64,000 bases of DNA from Petrosia ficiformis (GCA_947044365.1 OX345637.1:7763701-7827700); one strand, 5' to 3'; counted from the first letter of the stretch, positions 51,220-63,844 are shown. Program-made: numbers and translations. Notes: generated by a model not told the origin, from the sequence alone.

Positions 51220-54200
51220 TTAACCAGTATAAGATACTGAGGTGGGAGGAGAAGGTGGTGGTGTTCTAATAGATGTAAAATGACCTTTGTAAGTCTTTTT
51301 AACATTAAGAGGACCTCTTTCTTCAGCAGTGTGTTTGTGTTTCTTACAACAAGGAAATATTTTTTCTCTGACTTTCTTAGTGAAGAAAACAAAGATGATC
51401 CCATTAGCTAATCCTTGTCCTGAATCTCCTATAGCCTAAATTTAAATTTAAAAATCCTTGAGACAGATAATCTAACATCATACCACATTCTAAACAATTT
51501 CTATTGCCTGCAGTACCATCCCTACGATTGCTTTCAATGGAGGTTAATGTATATAAAGAATATATAATCATTTTGTTGAATTTTAGCTATTTGGATCTCG
51601 AGGAATTCAAATCCTGTAATCCTATATTCATAGTTATTTAAAACATATTCATAGTTACAGGCATTGCACTGCTTGGATATAGCGCTGAACATTATTCATG
51701 TGATGGTTTAAATATATATACTTATAATTATGCATGTTCATACTAAGGTATATCATTACTATTAGGGGGCCTGTTCGATTAATGGGCACGGTGCTTAAAA
51801 GAAAGCGCTCAAGCTACAGTGTAGTCTACAGTCCAGGAGGAACAAAGCAGCTTGTAGACACAGTTATACAAGTACGTCGAAAAAACAAGAAGAGTAGAAA
51901 AACAAATAGCTATAATTGATAAATGGGTTTTACAAATTGCAAATTGCAACATGAGAGATGAGGTCAACAATACGGCACAATTAAGTGAAATGAGTGCTAT
52001 GTAGTTGTTGAGACCACACCTCTATTGGTATGCCTATAAGTAAGGAAAAAGTTCATTCTGTGATTTCTAAATGCACATTTCAATACAATAAATACCAAAT
52101 ACTGTCAGTATGTTTGATTCATCAACCTATAAGTTATTATAACATAGTTAGTACATTGGTAATAAATTACTAACAGTAGAGTATATAGCATTTGTAGACC
52201 TATTTTAGGATGATATCCCATTAAAAACCTTTAGATTTAGATGAATTGACATGAAAGTACAGTAGCACATTAGCATATTAAACAGGCCTAATGAGTTGTA
52301 GTCTAATCCCCAGACTGTCATGCCTCATGGCGAAAAACAGTCTGGTAACTTGGGCCAACATTCCTGATGCAGTGACGTTTTAATTAGGTGACTATCACTT
52401 GATTCACTCCGCCTACTTGTATCACAAATATTTCAATCTTTGCTTACTTGTGTGGTGGTGAATCATGGTCTCCAGATGGGCCGAAATTACCAGACTGTTT
52501 TCGCCACGGGGCGTGACAGTCTTTGGACGAGACTAAGTGAGTTGATACAAACATATATAATGATACTAGGGTTGGCATTTATTCGATTATGTCATCATAT
52601 CACGATTAATTATGTTGCAATTAATCACAGGTTTTATTTAGAGTATTGCAATATCGCAAACAAAATACTGGCCTATAGCATAAATTATGTTTCATACACA
52701 CTGTTGATTCTAGAAGGTGAAACCACAAAGTTTTTAATTTCTGATCAGTTAATATGTCCTGTTTGTACTACAAATTATTGATACATAATCATATGTAATA
52801 ATGGCAATAGTCGTACAAAGTACTAATGCTGTAAGACTAGTCGTACAAAATACTAAGCTTGCAAGACTAGAAACTGATTGGAGTTTCATCTACCCCTCCC
52901 CCAAGTACAAAATATCAAAATAGCCCAATCCTAGACCATTGAGTAATGACCGAGACAAACTTACTGATAAATACACTAAAGCTTCAACAATTGTTTGATT
53001 CTTCATATTCTTCATTATATTGGTGTATACTGACATGATTATTATGATACAAGTCCACATTCTTAGGAAGATGAAAGCCAAAGGAATTAACAGAAACTTA
53101 TAGTCCACCTTATGAACTGCCGACCAGTATTTTTGAGGAGAAATAAAGTTCTTTGATCGCCGCAACTAGAAAAGGAAACATGTTATTTGTTATTAAAATT
53201 GTTTCAATTATATACAAGCAAATGCATATACATACATAGTTACATACACATAAACATCAGGGATGTTGTAATTACATTTGCAAGTGTAATCATTACAACT
53301 CAATTACTTTGTGAAATTTCTTGTAATGATTACAATTGCAATTACTAATTCATTTTAGTGGCAAAAATTGTAATCATTAAAATGTAATCAATTACTTATT
53401 ACAATTACAAAAAAAAGATTTACAATGTAGAATTCTAGACTATGTGTTCATTAACTTTTAAAAATACAAGGTTCTCAAAGTTATTTGGCAGCAAACACTT
53501 CAATGAGCATCACATGGTGATAAAATTAACATTTTCAGTGAGCACAACTGACTTGTATGCACATAACAAACAAATCAATTACAATTACAATATTTAAAAT
53601 ACAATTACCATTTACTTCACCTTAAAATATCTCAATTTCAACTACCATTATAATTACCTGGGGAAAGTAATTAATTGTAATTAATTACAATTACTAATTA
53701 CAATTACAACATCCCTGATAAACATACATATGTACATACACAAAGCATAATTATAATTATAAACAATTAAACATACAATTTTTAGGGGAGGTATCAGCAG
53801 TCTATAGTACTCAGCCTTGTTCCTATCTGCCCAAGAGAAAACGATACAATTCAGATAGCGTGACGAAATCCATCTGGCTATCTGTCAGTATCTCATCAAT
53901 CAAACAAATAAGAGGTATCCTTTTAATTAATTTTACAAAAATGTTACTTTCTGCTATTGGTCACACAAATTCACAATTCAACTTCTTGTGTTGGACAGTA
54001 GGAATAAGGCTAAAAATATTTATAAGATCATTCTAATTATAAATTTTCATTACCTCTATGCTAATGTGAGTCCTTATGCCTACAAACAATACGGGCATTA
54101 GAATGAATGTAAGGTAGATCCACATATCATATCCAAATGATACAGCAAAATAATGCTTAATATTAGTGATCGGATCAATACTAATAATTGTACACCATCC

Positions 54201-54737
54201 ACCAGAACCATAAGGTGAAGATCCAAGTCTTCCTGATATTAGCAACCAAACAGAGATGAACAATGGCATTCCATAACAGAAGATATAAGAGAATCGGAGC
54301 ATCCATTTAGCTCTATGTGTGTTATGATGTACAACTGCAAAATACAAATACAATACTAAACAGTTTGTCCAGAATACAGAACCATATGTTGAATAAAGTG
54401 CAAAAAAAGCTTGAGTTTCACACAGTTTAAACATGGTGGATGAGGAATCATGCTGAGCTAAGAGATCTACATCATGTGCATTATGCCAGTGCTTAGTTAT
54501 ATTATTATACGGAACTTGGTAGAAAAAACGATCAAAATAAACTGCTGTTCCAATGAGATTAGACATCCCAATTCCCATATCCATAATAGATAAGTGAAGG
54601 AGGATCAGTCTGACATTTGTACGAAGACTACAAAAGCAACAATACGTTAGAATGATAAGAAGAGATCCCAAGATAGATAAGGAACACACTATAAACACAA
54701 CTACACGAATACCAATTTGTTTGTCAAAGAAGTTCAT
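51220..54737 (-). CDS. GPR157/cAMP-receptor-like GPCR 3
   Basis: Exons on the minus strand: 54737-54054, 53165-52965 and 51435-51220, 366 aa, both introns phase 0. Exon 1 holds TM1-TM5 with LRTNVRLILLHLSIMDMG at TM2, LCETQAF before TM3 and GGWCTI in loop 2; it also has a longer first outer loop with a His/Asp-rich stretch. Exon 2 has TM6 (LLIPLAFIFLRMW). Exon 3, short and easily missed, begins AIGDSGQGLANGIIF (TM7) and ends in a Pro-rich tail (RTPPPSPPTS). The gene diverges from GPCR 4 and has two long introns filled by small transposons. A GPR157-class receptor; ligand unknown. Confidence 0.86.
51499..51920 (+). mobile_element. MITE family 1, copy 4, with internal insertion
   Basis: The left end (TTGCCTGCAGTACCATCCCTACGATTGCTTT) and the core at 51770-51830 (GGGGGCCTGTTCGATTAATGGG, CGGTGCTTAAAAGAAAGCGC) match the family with many changes. 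About 150 bp between them is extra. The right end was not found. It is in GPCR 3 intron 2. Confidence 0.6.
52299..52535. mobile_element. 237-bp element with long inverted repeats
   Basis: TAGTCTAATCCCCAGACTGTCA at the left and TGACAGTCTTTGGACGAGACTA at the right pair; inside, TGGCGAAAAACAGTCTGGTAA and its inverse extend the arms to ~65 bp. Flanks share GAGTTG. In GPCR 3 intron 2. Confidence 0.75.
52866..52912. mobile_element. End fragment of MITE family 2
   Basis: ACTGATTGGAGTTTCATCTACCCCTCCCCCAAGTAC matches the right end of the element at 23275-23890. The other end is not seen nearby. Confidence 0.65.
53258..53717. mobile_element. 460-bp hAT-type MITE with perfect target duplication
   Basis: CAGGGATGTTGTAATTACA opens the element and GTAATTACAACATCCCTG-type sequence closes it. 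The 8 bp outside are ATAAACAT on both sides with no mismatch. The interior is full of TGTAATTAC in both directions. It sits in GPCR 3 intron 1 and should be a fairly recent insertion. Confidence 0.88.
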
Positions 54738-54889
54738 CCTGGCTTCATAAACAAATGGGAAGTGGCTCGTTAATCTAGTTAATTAAAAGGTGTGGTTTGT
54801 AATAATTAATAATTGGCTATGCAAGCTACAGACTAGCTGATCAGCTGATCTGAGCATCTGATATTAGCACAGTAGCAAGTTAAAGTGAA
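54738..54889. promoter_or_regulatory. 152-bp gap between divergent GPCR 3 and GPCR 4
   Basis: Both start codons face outward from this gap, so it very probably contains both promoters. AGCTGATCAGCT (54835-54846) is a perfect palindrome beside a second TGATCTG; an AATTAATAATTAAT-type AT stretch lies on the left. No TATA box like that of the fibrinogen-like genes is seen. Confidence 0.6.
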
Positions 54890-57505
54890 ATGGATCATTC
54901 AGATAATTTTCGATGGATTAAAACACTCAATAATAGTGTTTTTGTAAAAGAGACTGCAACTCCACGGGCAGTAGTTGGAGCAACGTGTGTCCTGTCGATG
55001 GCAGGATCGATAATGATCGTGCTCTCGTATCTGCTATTCAAGCAGCTTCGAACACGAGCAAGACTCATTTTAGTGCACCTTTCTCTAATGGACTTTGGTG
55101 TTGCTTTGGCTAATTTCATTGGAGCTGTTGTCTACTTTGATCGTTACTACTACAAAGGTTCAAGTTACCACGTACCGAAATCAGTCTCAGTTTCTTGTGT
55201 TACTCAAGCTGTAGTGGCAGTTACTTCTAGCAACAGCTCTGTCTTTTGGACAGTAGCAGTTGCAGTTTACCTGCACTTCAAAATAGTCACACATGCTGGA
55301 GCAGACGACAGACTATTCAAATACCTTATGTATTTCTTCTATATTTTCAATTATGGTTTGCCCATTCTGTTGAGTATATGGCTCCTTCGGACAGAAAGAC
55401 TTGGCTTTGCACCATATGATTCATCTGGTTGGTGTAGCATTATTGTAAAGCGGGGAGATGAAGAAAGAATAGATAATGTTGCTGGAATAGTTGGCTATGA
55501 TTTATGGATTTATATTGCCATTTTGATCATCCCTGCTCTTTACATATCTGTGAAAGTACATGCAAAACGTCAGGTGAGTAAAAAAATATTATAACAGTGT
55601 AGTTGTACAGAAACAAAATACGCTATGGGACTTCCATAAATGCATGATCTGTAAAACCCTGAAATTATTAAAGTTTATTCAAGTTCATAAAATAATGGTA
55701 TAAATATTATACATTTAATAGTTAATTTTGTTCTCCTCATATCAGACCAGTTAAGAAAGGGCCATAGCTAACTGATTGTTTTGACAGTAACAAACCCAAA
55801 TATATAATTGATATACATTACGAGCTGCAGCTGTTTCGACTAAACACATACATGCATATTGTTATAATGCCTAAATCCTTTCCACAGTATGAAGCAGTGA
55901 GCATTGATAGCAGATCCAAATCTCAATTGCAATTTGTTGATCATAAGTTTACTGCTATTCCTCTTATATTTTTGGGGTTACGAATATGGTCAGTTATCAT
56001 TTCCGTGGTATTGGAATACCTTCATGTGGATGAACAGCATATACCTGCCTTGGTTGGACACATACTTATCTATTTATCGGTAAGTTCAGGTAATGCAGAA
56101 TTAAACTTTAATCTTTAACAGTTAAAGTTTTGCTAATGTAACATTTTACGAAATCTAATTATACCATAAATACACGTTATATTTTATCAGTAGAGAGTTT
56201 AGAGAGCTTTGTTACATTTGAAGTACGAGAAACAGAATATTTGTTATGGGTTTAATTAATAATTAAATTGCAGAATATGAACTGCAGAACCGCAAATTGA
56301 AAATATTTTACAATGTTAATAACAGTTTTGATAGTATTTTCTAAGTAGAGTAAGTCACGCACAAGTGCAGGCATGTTGTCTACTGTATGATGATGTTGGC
56401 TACAAAAACTGTTTTTGTAAAAGGCCAGTAGTGAAATTCTTTAATGTGATAAAAGTGTGTCAGACTTGCAATCTTGCATATAATCTGCAGATAAATGCAC
56501 ATCAGCTGTAAACATGTGACAATTTACATGATTTAAACACCTGTTTCTCACATTCAATGATTATAATTGTCTAATATGCTATTGTTTACCATGGAAACGA
56601 TGACATTTTGAGGTAGACAAGTACAATTATGATCGTTATTAACTCTCGCCCACGTATAGGTGGAGCAGAGGGTTAATGTAATCTGGTTGCACTAGAAGTC
56701 GTTGTTTGAGTTACACTATAATCATGTATTGGCCTTATGGCATTAAGCTATACACTATATCACTTATAAAGTCATCATCACTTAATTTTGAGGTCATTGT
56801 AAATGTGAACAGACTTCAAGTAATAACAGTGTGTGTTGCTAGAAAGAGACTTTTTTGATGTTGAAGATAGTACAAATAAATAATTGTGATAAATCCTTAG
56901 TTTTGTATTTAATAGTAACCGCTATGACAAGTACTGTAGTCTCTCGCTTCTGAGGTGATGGTAGCTCGAAATAGCCACTGGTCTAGGATTCAACTGCTTT
57001 CATCTTATCATGATTGTTTTGATAATACAGTGTTGCTAACTATAAATAAAATTAGATGTTATAGTTATTTATTATACAGATACATAGGAATTATCACCTG
57101 TTGGATATGTGTATTGTCACTTGTTTTGACTTTTGACAATAACTTGTGATTTCCCAGTACCTCTGTGATAATATATACTTATATTACATAGTGATTAGTG
57201 AATGTTTGTAACACTCATGTATCAATTAAATTTATTATTTTAATTTCCAGGGTATTGGAGACTCTGCACAAGGAGCTGCAAATGGTATACTGTTTGTAGT
57301 TCTAACGAGGAAAGCCAGACAACTGCTGCTAGACAAATGCTGTCCCTGTTGCTGCAAAAAGCCATTGGATTTGGAAAATTCAGATGAAGGTTTGCCTGTA
57401 TTCAGTTCACCAGAACAATCAGTTATTTCGTCAGTATCAGGGAGTAATTCACCACATAAGTATCAATCTGATGGTAGAACTCTCATTTTAATCCAAAACA
57501 ACTAA
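54890..57505 (+). CDS. GPR157/cAMP-receptor-like GPCR 4
   Basis: Exons 54890-55573, 55888-56079 and 57251-57505, 376 aa, phase-0 introns at the shared positions; exon 1 has the same length (684 bp) as exon 1 of GPCR 3, its closest relative here. TM2 reads RLILVHLSLMDFG; SCVTQAV precedes TM3; SGWCSI is the loop-2 motif; TM6 is AIPLIFLGLRIWSVI; TM7 opens GIGDSAQGAANGILF. A Cys cluster (CCPCCCKK) and a Ser-rich tail follow. The match to GPR157 is the best of the four in TM6/TM7. Ligand and G protein unknown here; vertebrate GPR157 is reported to act through Gq. Confidence 0.88.
56080..57250. other. GPCR 4 intron 2, no further feature
   Basis: 1171 bp without a repeat or gene that I can name. 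Confidence 0.4.
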
Positions 57506-58312
57506 ACCATATATAAATGTGATGAATCTGTTTGGTTTTCTTGTCTGTATCACTTTTTAACACAGGATTCCTGATCATAGTCGAGTGTTGACATTATTAT
57601 ATCTACGTATGTTGTAGAGTAATATCATACTCTCAGCGTATTGTATGATCATGACATCAAGGAAATGTTCTCATATATCTGTGTATATTGTCTATATATT
57701 ATCATGGTTTCTTTTGTATTATTGCATGTGTTGTCATAATATCTATTATGTATATATATTTATCCCCCTTTTTAAATTTATCTCACATCTCACAGTGGCT
57801 TTGTTAATAAATATAGTATCGTAGTTAGAATGATAGAAGTATTATAAAGGTATGATTATAACAGTGATGTGTTTAAGACACTGATATCTGCATATAAACA
57901 AAATGATGCTGTATCACAATGGATACAAGTTGTGTTTGTATGCCATGTGTATAATACCTGGTATCTTATACAATCATGCTATCATTACAATTATATGTAA
58001 TGTGGAATTTTGAAGTACTTCAGTTCAGCAAGAAAATGTGTACTATGACTGGAGTTATACTTTTACAGAGTGCTATAGTGTTCAGAGTACATAGGAATGG
58101 CAAAGACTCTAGTGTCATCAGGACCCTCTTAAAGAGATTCCTCTAGACTGTAGCTCTTGAACTATGTAGTAGTTTGTATAAAAGGTCAAAGTTCATAGTT
58201 AAATATTTGAAAAACAACCACATTAAAATCAAAATACTAAAATAATAAAATAATAAAATCAATAGTTTCAGGAAAAATAGTTTAGTTTATTTGCAAACTA
58301 CATTTCGTAAAG
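57506..58312. other. Convergent 3' gap between GPCR 4 and sugar kinase
   Basis: Gene-free. An AATAAA lies near 57806, which could serve GPCR 4. Nothing else is recognised. Confidence 0.45.
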
Positions 58313-61300
58313 TTAACTTGTTTCACTGTTAGGATCATAGGGTTGAAGGTCACAACAGACAAACCCTTCAGCTCTCATTTCTTGCATCATTTGATACTGC
58401 AGGTTAAAAAAATCAGTGAATTCAATTTACAACATTATCATTTCTTGTGTCATAAGATTATGATACTGCTGGTAAAAAATATCAATTTACAGTGGGAATA
58501 CATTATCATTTCTTGTGTCATAAGATTGTGATACTGCTGGTAAAAAATATCAATTTACAGTGGGAATACATTATCATTTCTTGTGTCATAAGATTATAAT
58601 ACTGCTGGTAAAAAATATCAATTTACAGTGGGAATACATTATCATTTCTTGTGTCATAAGATTATGATACTGCAGGTAAAAAATATCAATTTACAATGGG
58701 AATACATTATCGCTGTACATCTCTCACCTTTAAGAGGTAGAGGGGAGTAGTATGATATCTTACCAAACAGATAATTATATTATAACAATTACAATGGTTC
58801 CACACAGCACAGCATTCATTTAACATAGTCTAAATAATTATTATTATACAATTAGTTGTACATACCAGGGCTGGGATGATTAATCGATTAATCAATCAAT
58901 ATTGAAAATTCTTCTGATTGTCGATTAAAAGTCTGTGATATCGAAGATGTTAACTATTCCAGAAGACATACTTTAGCATGCAACAGCAAATAATGTAAGT
59001 GACAAGAACTCTATTTGATCTTCAAATGGGAGGAGTTTCCTGCATTAATTGACTTAATTGGCCTAATTACTTCCACTGATTATTAAGTTAGTGATAATCA
59101 ATTTCAGAATCTCAGCTGATTCCCAGCCCTAGGTACTACATACGTACCTTAATTATATTAGTCTCCTAAGAAGGCTATAACTTGCAAATTAAGGCTGACT
59201 AATGTACGTTATCATGATAGTAAATGTAAATATCAATATTACATCACATCACTAGTAAGGGATTTAAACCAAGCTTGCAAAAGTTGAATTTGAAAGACTA
59301 TTGGGGGAGGGTGTTGGTGGTGGGGTTGGGACAACATACAGGCTATGCTTATTGGCTAACTAACTTCCATTGAGGGAAAAGATTCTAGCAAGGGGGGTGG
59401 GATGGGGGTGAATGCCCACTACTCTGGGGCAACATACAGGGATATTGTGCTGTGTCTATTGGCTCCAAGGAGGGACAAGATTTAGCAAGGGGGGGTGGAG
59501 TGGGTGTGAATGCCCACTCCTCCACCCACTAAATGAAACCGTGTAAAAAGGTATCTGATGAACTATGTGGACCCTCAACTTTCAATCCTATGAAATTCAA
59601 TCAAGTGCCTAAGTCAATATGTGCACAAGTGTTCTAACTTTCTTTTCTGGATCTAGACAAACACCAACAATGGCTCCTCCACTTCCGGGAAACTTAGTGG
59701 CTGATCCATACTAGAAAAATACAAAGATAAATAATTGTGTAGAATAAGTTAACTATCATCTGAGGGTACAAATTTAAGTGAATTATTCCATAATTATGCC
59801 CAATTTTATGGCATTAGTTTTAGCGAGTATGTCTTGTGACTAAATGATTAATACTAATTAATAACATGTGTATAAATTAAGTGATTGTATTGCATTCACT
59901 AAAAACCACTAATTATAAGTCGTCTTAATTTGGTAGAATATGAATTTAGTAATATTAATAGAACATTCTGTTTATAACAGTTTATTGCTGATCATGTGAC
60001 CTGTGGCCAATCAGAGTGCAGATATTGCACACTTTGCTCACCTCTACTAACAAAGCTGCTTCAACAACAGTGGTAGTTCACCAGATCGTCAATAAATCAC
60101 TTAGAACACACTTGACAGTGCATTGTGTGTTTCAATGTAGCACTTGGGCGGTCAATAAAGGTCTCGTTTACATAATGCACTCACCTTCGGCTCGTGCATT
60201 ATGTAAACTCAACCTTTATTGACCCGCCCTCGTGCTACATTAAAACACGTAATCATTGTAAAGTGTGTTCTAACTATTACGTCTTCTGCTAGTAAAGCTC
60301 AATTAATCAAAACAACTAGAAACAATTATAATAAGCATAGATGTACATTGTCCAACTACCAACAATAGATAGATATTATACTAACCTTTCTTCCTATCTC
60401 TACCATACGCAAATTTTGTTCTCCGAGTTTCTTATCAGTATATAGCTTCCTAAAGTAGGATGGTATAAAGTCTGTTCACATTCAAGATGTCCTCAAAACT
60501 ATGATGCGATGACTTTATGAATAATATAGTGTATAGTTTAATGTCATAACGTTAATACATGATTATACTGTAACTCAATAAATGAAGCAATGGATTGAGA
60601 TTTGACATACACAGAAAAGAATGGGAAGGATAATTATGGTGCAGGTAAAAAGAATGTTGGTCATTCCAAACTAAGGTTATGAATATTTTTCAGAGGTCAT
60701 GAGAATATGAATGACCTTTGAGTAGAACTATTGATTAATGGTCAAGGCCTCAATGACTACCTAGGTATATTCATAGTTTCATTTATCACTAGTCCAAAGT
60801 ATTACTATTATTGAAAGAAGAACAAAAAGTACAAAATGTTTCAACTGCTGATTTATTAGACTAACTGTTAATCTAATAAAGAAGGGATTAAGCGGTGATA
60901 TTATAAAATTCCTAATTGTTAGTCTAACAAAGAAGAGATTAAGCTATAAATTGTAATATTATAGAACTCCTAATTTTTAGTCTAATAAAGAAGGGATTAA
61001 GCTATAAATTGTAATATTATAGAACTCTTAATTGTTAATCTAATAAAGAAGGGATTGAGCTATAAATTATATGTTTTACTTATTTGGAAATCCAAAATAC
61101 TAACCTTCTTAAGTCAAAGTTCAGATTCATTAATGAAACAAACCTGTGAAATAAAACAAAAAAAAAATTAACAGCTTAAATATATATTTTTTATCGAAAT
61201 ATTTCATTATCTTTATTCTAAAAGACATGATATATTATGAATGTTTTCTGTAATTTAAACAAGCAAATTCATATTTTCTTTACATGGAAATTATACCTAA

Positions 61301-63844
61301 TTATACACACAAATACACACACAATTACTTATAATATATATAATATAATATAATAAAACATATACATGTACCAACATACTCTTCATGGTCGCCTTCTTCA
61401 AGTGCAGCCCTGATGAATGATAAATACACAAAATGAACAGGTAAGTTATATTGTTTGAGATTTCAGAAGATATCCTTGGGCCCTTTACCTACCACTTTAC
61501 AGTAGTCCTATACAATGTTGACTAAATGGATAGAATTAATACATTTCAGTTTTTACCAATTTTTGAAATTATCTGGATAACAACTGTACTGTATTAATTA
61601 TATCCATTTTGGTAGCTTCTAATATCATGTAGACTAGTTTTATTTTTATTAACATTCTTGCTCGGACCAATAGCAATCAAGTTTCTACAATATCTATCAA
61701 TAGGCATACACATGCACATGTATTTATAATTATACATGTACACATGTACATCTACATGTACATATACATGCAATTATACATGTACATATACAGGTTTGTA
61801 CAATCTCCACCAATAGGTACATATATATATACATACATGTATATACATGTACAGTGTTCTGCCCACACTGGTCGGCAGACTCGGCACTGGTTGAGAATAA
61901 CCACCTCTCAGATGAATTAACCACTTCTTAGATGAATTAACCATGCACCTCTTACAAGTACCGGTACATATACAATTATATATAAATCTATAATTGTATA
62001 TTATTAAAATTATATATATGTGTATATTATATATCATGTACATGACTGCAGATACCTTCCTCTATCAGTGTAGTCAGCAAAGACCTTCATACTATCAACA
62101 ACAAGTTTTTCACCTACATGTATAAGTAAACTTAGTAAGTAGGATTGTTTCCATGACGATAAAATTTATTTTTCATTATTCTTACCACTAGAATATCGTT
62201 CCTTCATTCCACTGTGTATTCTTCCTGCAATTAAATGGTTCTCAGATAACTTTCATTAAAACAGTAACAAATATAGAGCAACTGAATGACCCTTCCTCCT
62301 CTAATTGTTACAGATTTATATACAAGTTAATATACGCTATAAAAATAGGCCAGGTGTTTCATGAAACTTTTGTCAGGTTTACAACTTTCAAAGTTTACAC
62401 GTTCAAACATTCTAACTTGCTTTGTTGGAAAGAGGAGTCGTTAAGACAGCCAGTGATGTAAAACTCATGGTTTGTTAGCTGCAGGAAGAGTCTGTAAGAC
62501 TGAAAAATCCACACCTAGCTGACTTTTTTTGATAGCTTCTAGTGTGGTAGGGAAAATATTAGCGAGTGCTCGTTCTTGCCACTTCGAAGGAGTGTATACA
62601 CTCCACATATGGAAGTCCAGGAGTGTCCAGTTCTTGAAGTACAGTGGAATCAGACACAGACATTTTTCCAAACCATTTACAGTAACCCTCCCGAAGGGGG
62701 AGGGTCAAAAACAGACCCTACCCCACCCACCTCTATATGAAAATCCTGTATGACTTAATCCTACAACAGGAAGGTTTGCATAAACATAATTTAAACAAGT
62801 TCCTACTTATGCCATAGATACTGTTCATCATGTTGTATAATTTTCTGAAGAAAAGTATATTGAGCATAAAGAACATGATAGTATAAGTTATAAGTTATTT
62901 ATGCTCAATAAATTTCCTACTTATGCATGCTTGCTATTTAACCAAACATTTATGCAAAATAGTTGCTCTTTTGGACTTATTTGGCTTCTTGCTAAATATA
63001 TTTATATATAATAATTATTATATATATATATATATAGCAAGGAATTGAAAATTAAATGTTAAGTATTAAATTTTTACTAAAATTAATATTCTGCAAAACT
63101 GCCTTTTTCTGTTCTGTGTCATAATTACATGTATGTATTCATATATCATACCAGAATCACTAGGGTCTGCTAGATACGATAACCACAAAGGAGGAAGGAG
63201 ATTAACATTCATTGAGTCATACTCTTCTGTCCTAAAATCCATGAACACTAGACCTTGATATACCTGATCACAAAAGATAAGAAACACAAGATGGCTCGTA
63301 TATATAACAAAAAAATACAGTACATGCACCTCAGTACAAAACAAAAATACATGAACCAGTAATTTAGGATGTAAAGGATCATCCAACTGATGATCATACA
63401 GTGTTCTAGGTAGACTGGTTGTCTGGATATTACACAGTATATGCTTTTAAAACTGTCTTCATTTATTTCTGTTTACTCGGTACATGCTATCTTAGTAACC
63501 TACATACATGTATGTATTATCAAAGAGATGATTCAACCAGAGCAAACAGTGCTGATCGGTATCGATGAGCACCAACTAATACCTACCAGTACCAATTGGT
63601 ACCAACCAGTGCCAACTGGTGCCAATCAGTCCCAACAAGTACCCACCAGTGCAGGCAAAACACTAAAACTGCTAAATGTTTTACCAGCAAATAGAAATAA
63701 GGGAGAGGTCAACATACATGTAATTCTCATCTATTCCAGTATCTGACTGACCTGTATTACTCTATCCATGAGTCCAGCTTGAATAAAAAGTTCATCTGTT
63801 TCTACAGCTAAAGCAAACTTAGGCTGAACTTTTTTGGAAATGTC
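58313..63844 (-). CDS. Glucuronokinase-like GHMP sugar kinase, 3' part
   Basis: Nine minus-strand exons join in phase to 196 aa plus stop: 63844-63752, 63263-63152, 62224-62186, 62113-62056, 61409-61380, 61143-61105, 60449-60386, 59710-59639, 58396-58313. The 5' exons lie beyond the right edge. Key phrases: LMDRVIQVYQGLVFMDF, LLPPLWLSYLADPSDSG, RIHSGMKERY, EFVSLMNLNFDLRRKLYTDK, NLRMVEIGRKYGSATKFPGS with GGAIVGVCLD (GHMP motif 3, which shapes the active site), and a short C-terminus. In plants this family phosphorylates D-glucuronate at C1 on the way to UDP-glucuronate. Several exons are only 30-40 bp, so an automatic gene finder could miss them. Another GHMP kinase type is possible but less likely. 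Confidence 0.85.
58433..58704. repeat. 68-bp tandem repeat, four units
   Basis: CATTATCATTTCTTGTGTCA at 58433, 58501, 58569 and 58637, exactly 68 bp apart. The array begins beside the last kinase exon; the units contain GATACTGCAGGT-like sequence resembling the exon's acceptor. Confidence 0.93.
58866..59131. mobile_element. 266-bp hAT-type MITE
   Basis: CAGGGCTGGGA at the left, TCCCAGCCCTA at the right (one terminal mismatch). The inner part is rich in ATCGATTAATC. The target duplication is not clean. Confidence 0.7.
59300..59525. repeat. ~97-bp duplication, G-rich
   Basis: TAGCAAGGGGGGTGG at 59386 and TAGCAAGGGGGGGTGG at 59483, with AACATACAGG upstream of each and TGAATGCCCACT downstream. 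Confidence 0.75.
59982..60280. mobile_element. Foldback MITE family 3, copy 2 (inverted)
   Basis: Matches 43812-44172 read backwards. The central hairpin has arms of ~55 bp (60126-60180 and 60194-60248) around a 13-bp loop CACCTTCGGCTC-type. In a kinase intron. Confidence 0.82.
60862..61080. repeat. ~58-bp tandem repeat, four units
   Basis: TAATTGTTAGTCTAA with AAGAAGGGATTAAGCTATAA recurs at 60862, 60913, 60971 and 61029 (steps 51, 58, 58) in a kinase intron. Confidence 0.88.
61690..61860. repeat. TACATGTACA-rich stretch
   Basis: Irregular repeats of ACATGTACAT in a kinase intron. The reading frames across it are repeat artefacts. Confidence 0.75.
63566..63655. repeat. ~10-bp tandem repeat ACCAACTGGT type
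   Basis: About nine variants of ACCAGTACCA / ACCAACTGGT in a row, in a kinase intron. Confidence 0.85.

Noticed and set aside
51734..51919. Lys/Arg-rich 61-codon frame
   Set aside because: It lies in the core of a MITE family 1 copy, and the other copies do not keep the frame.
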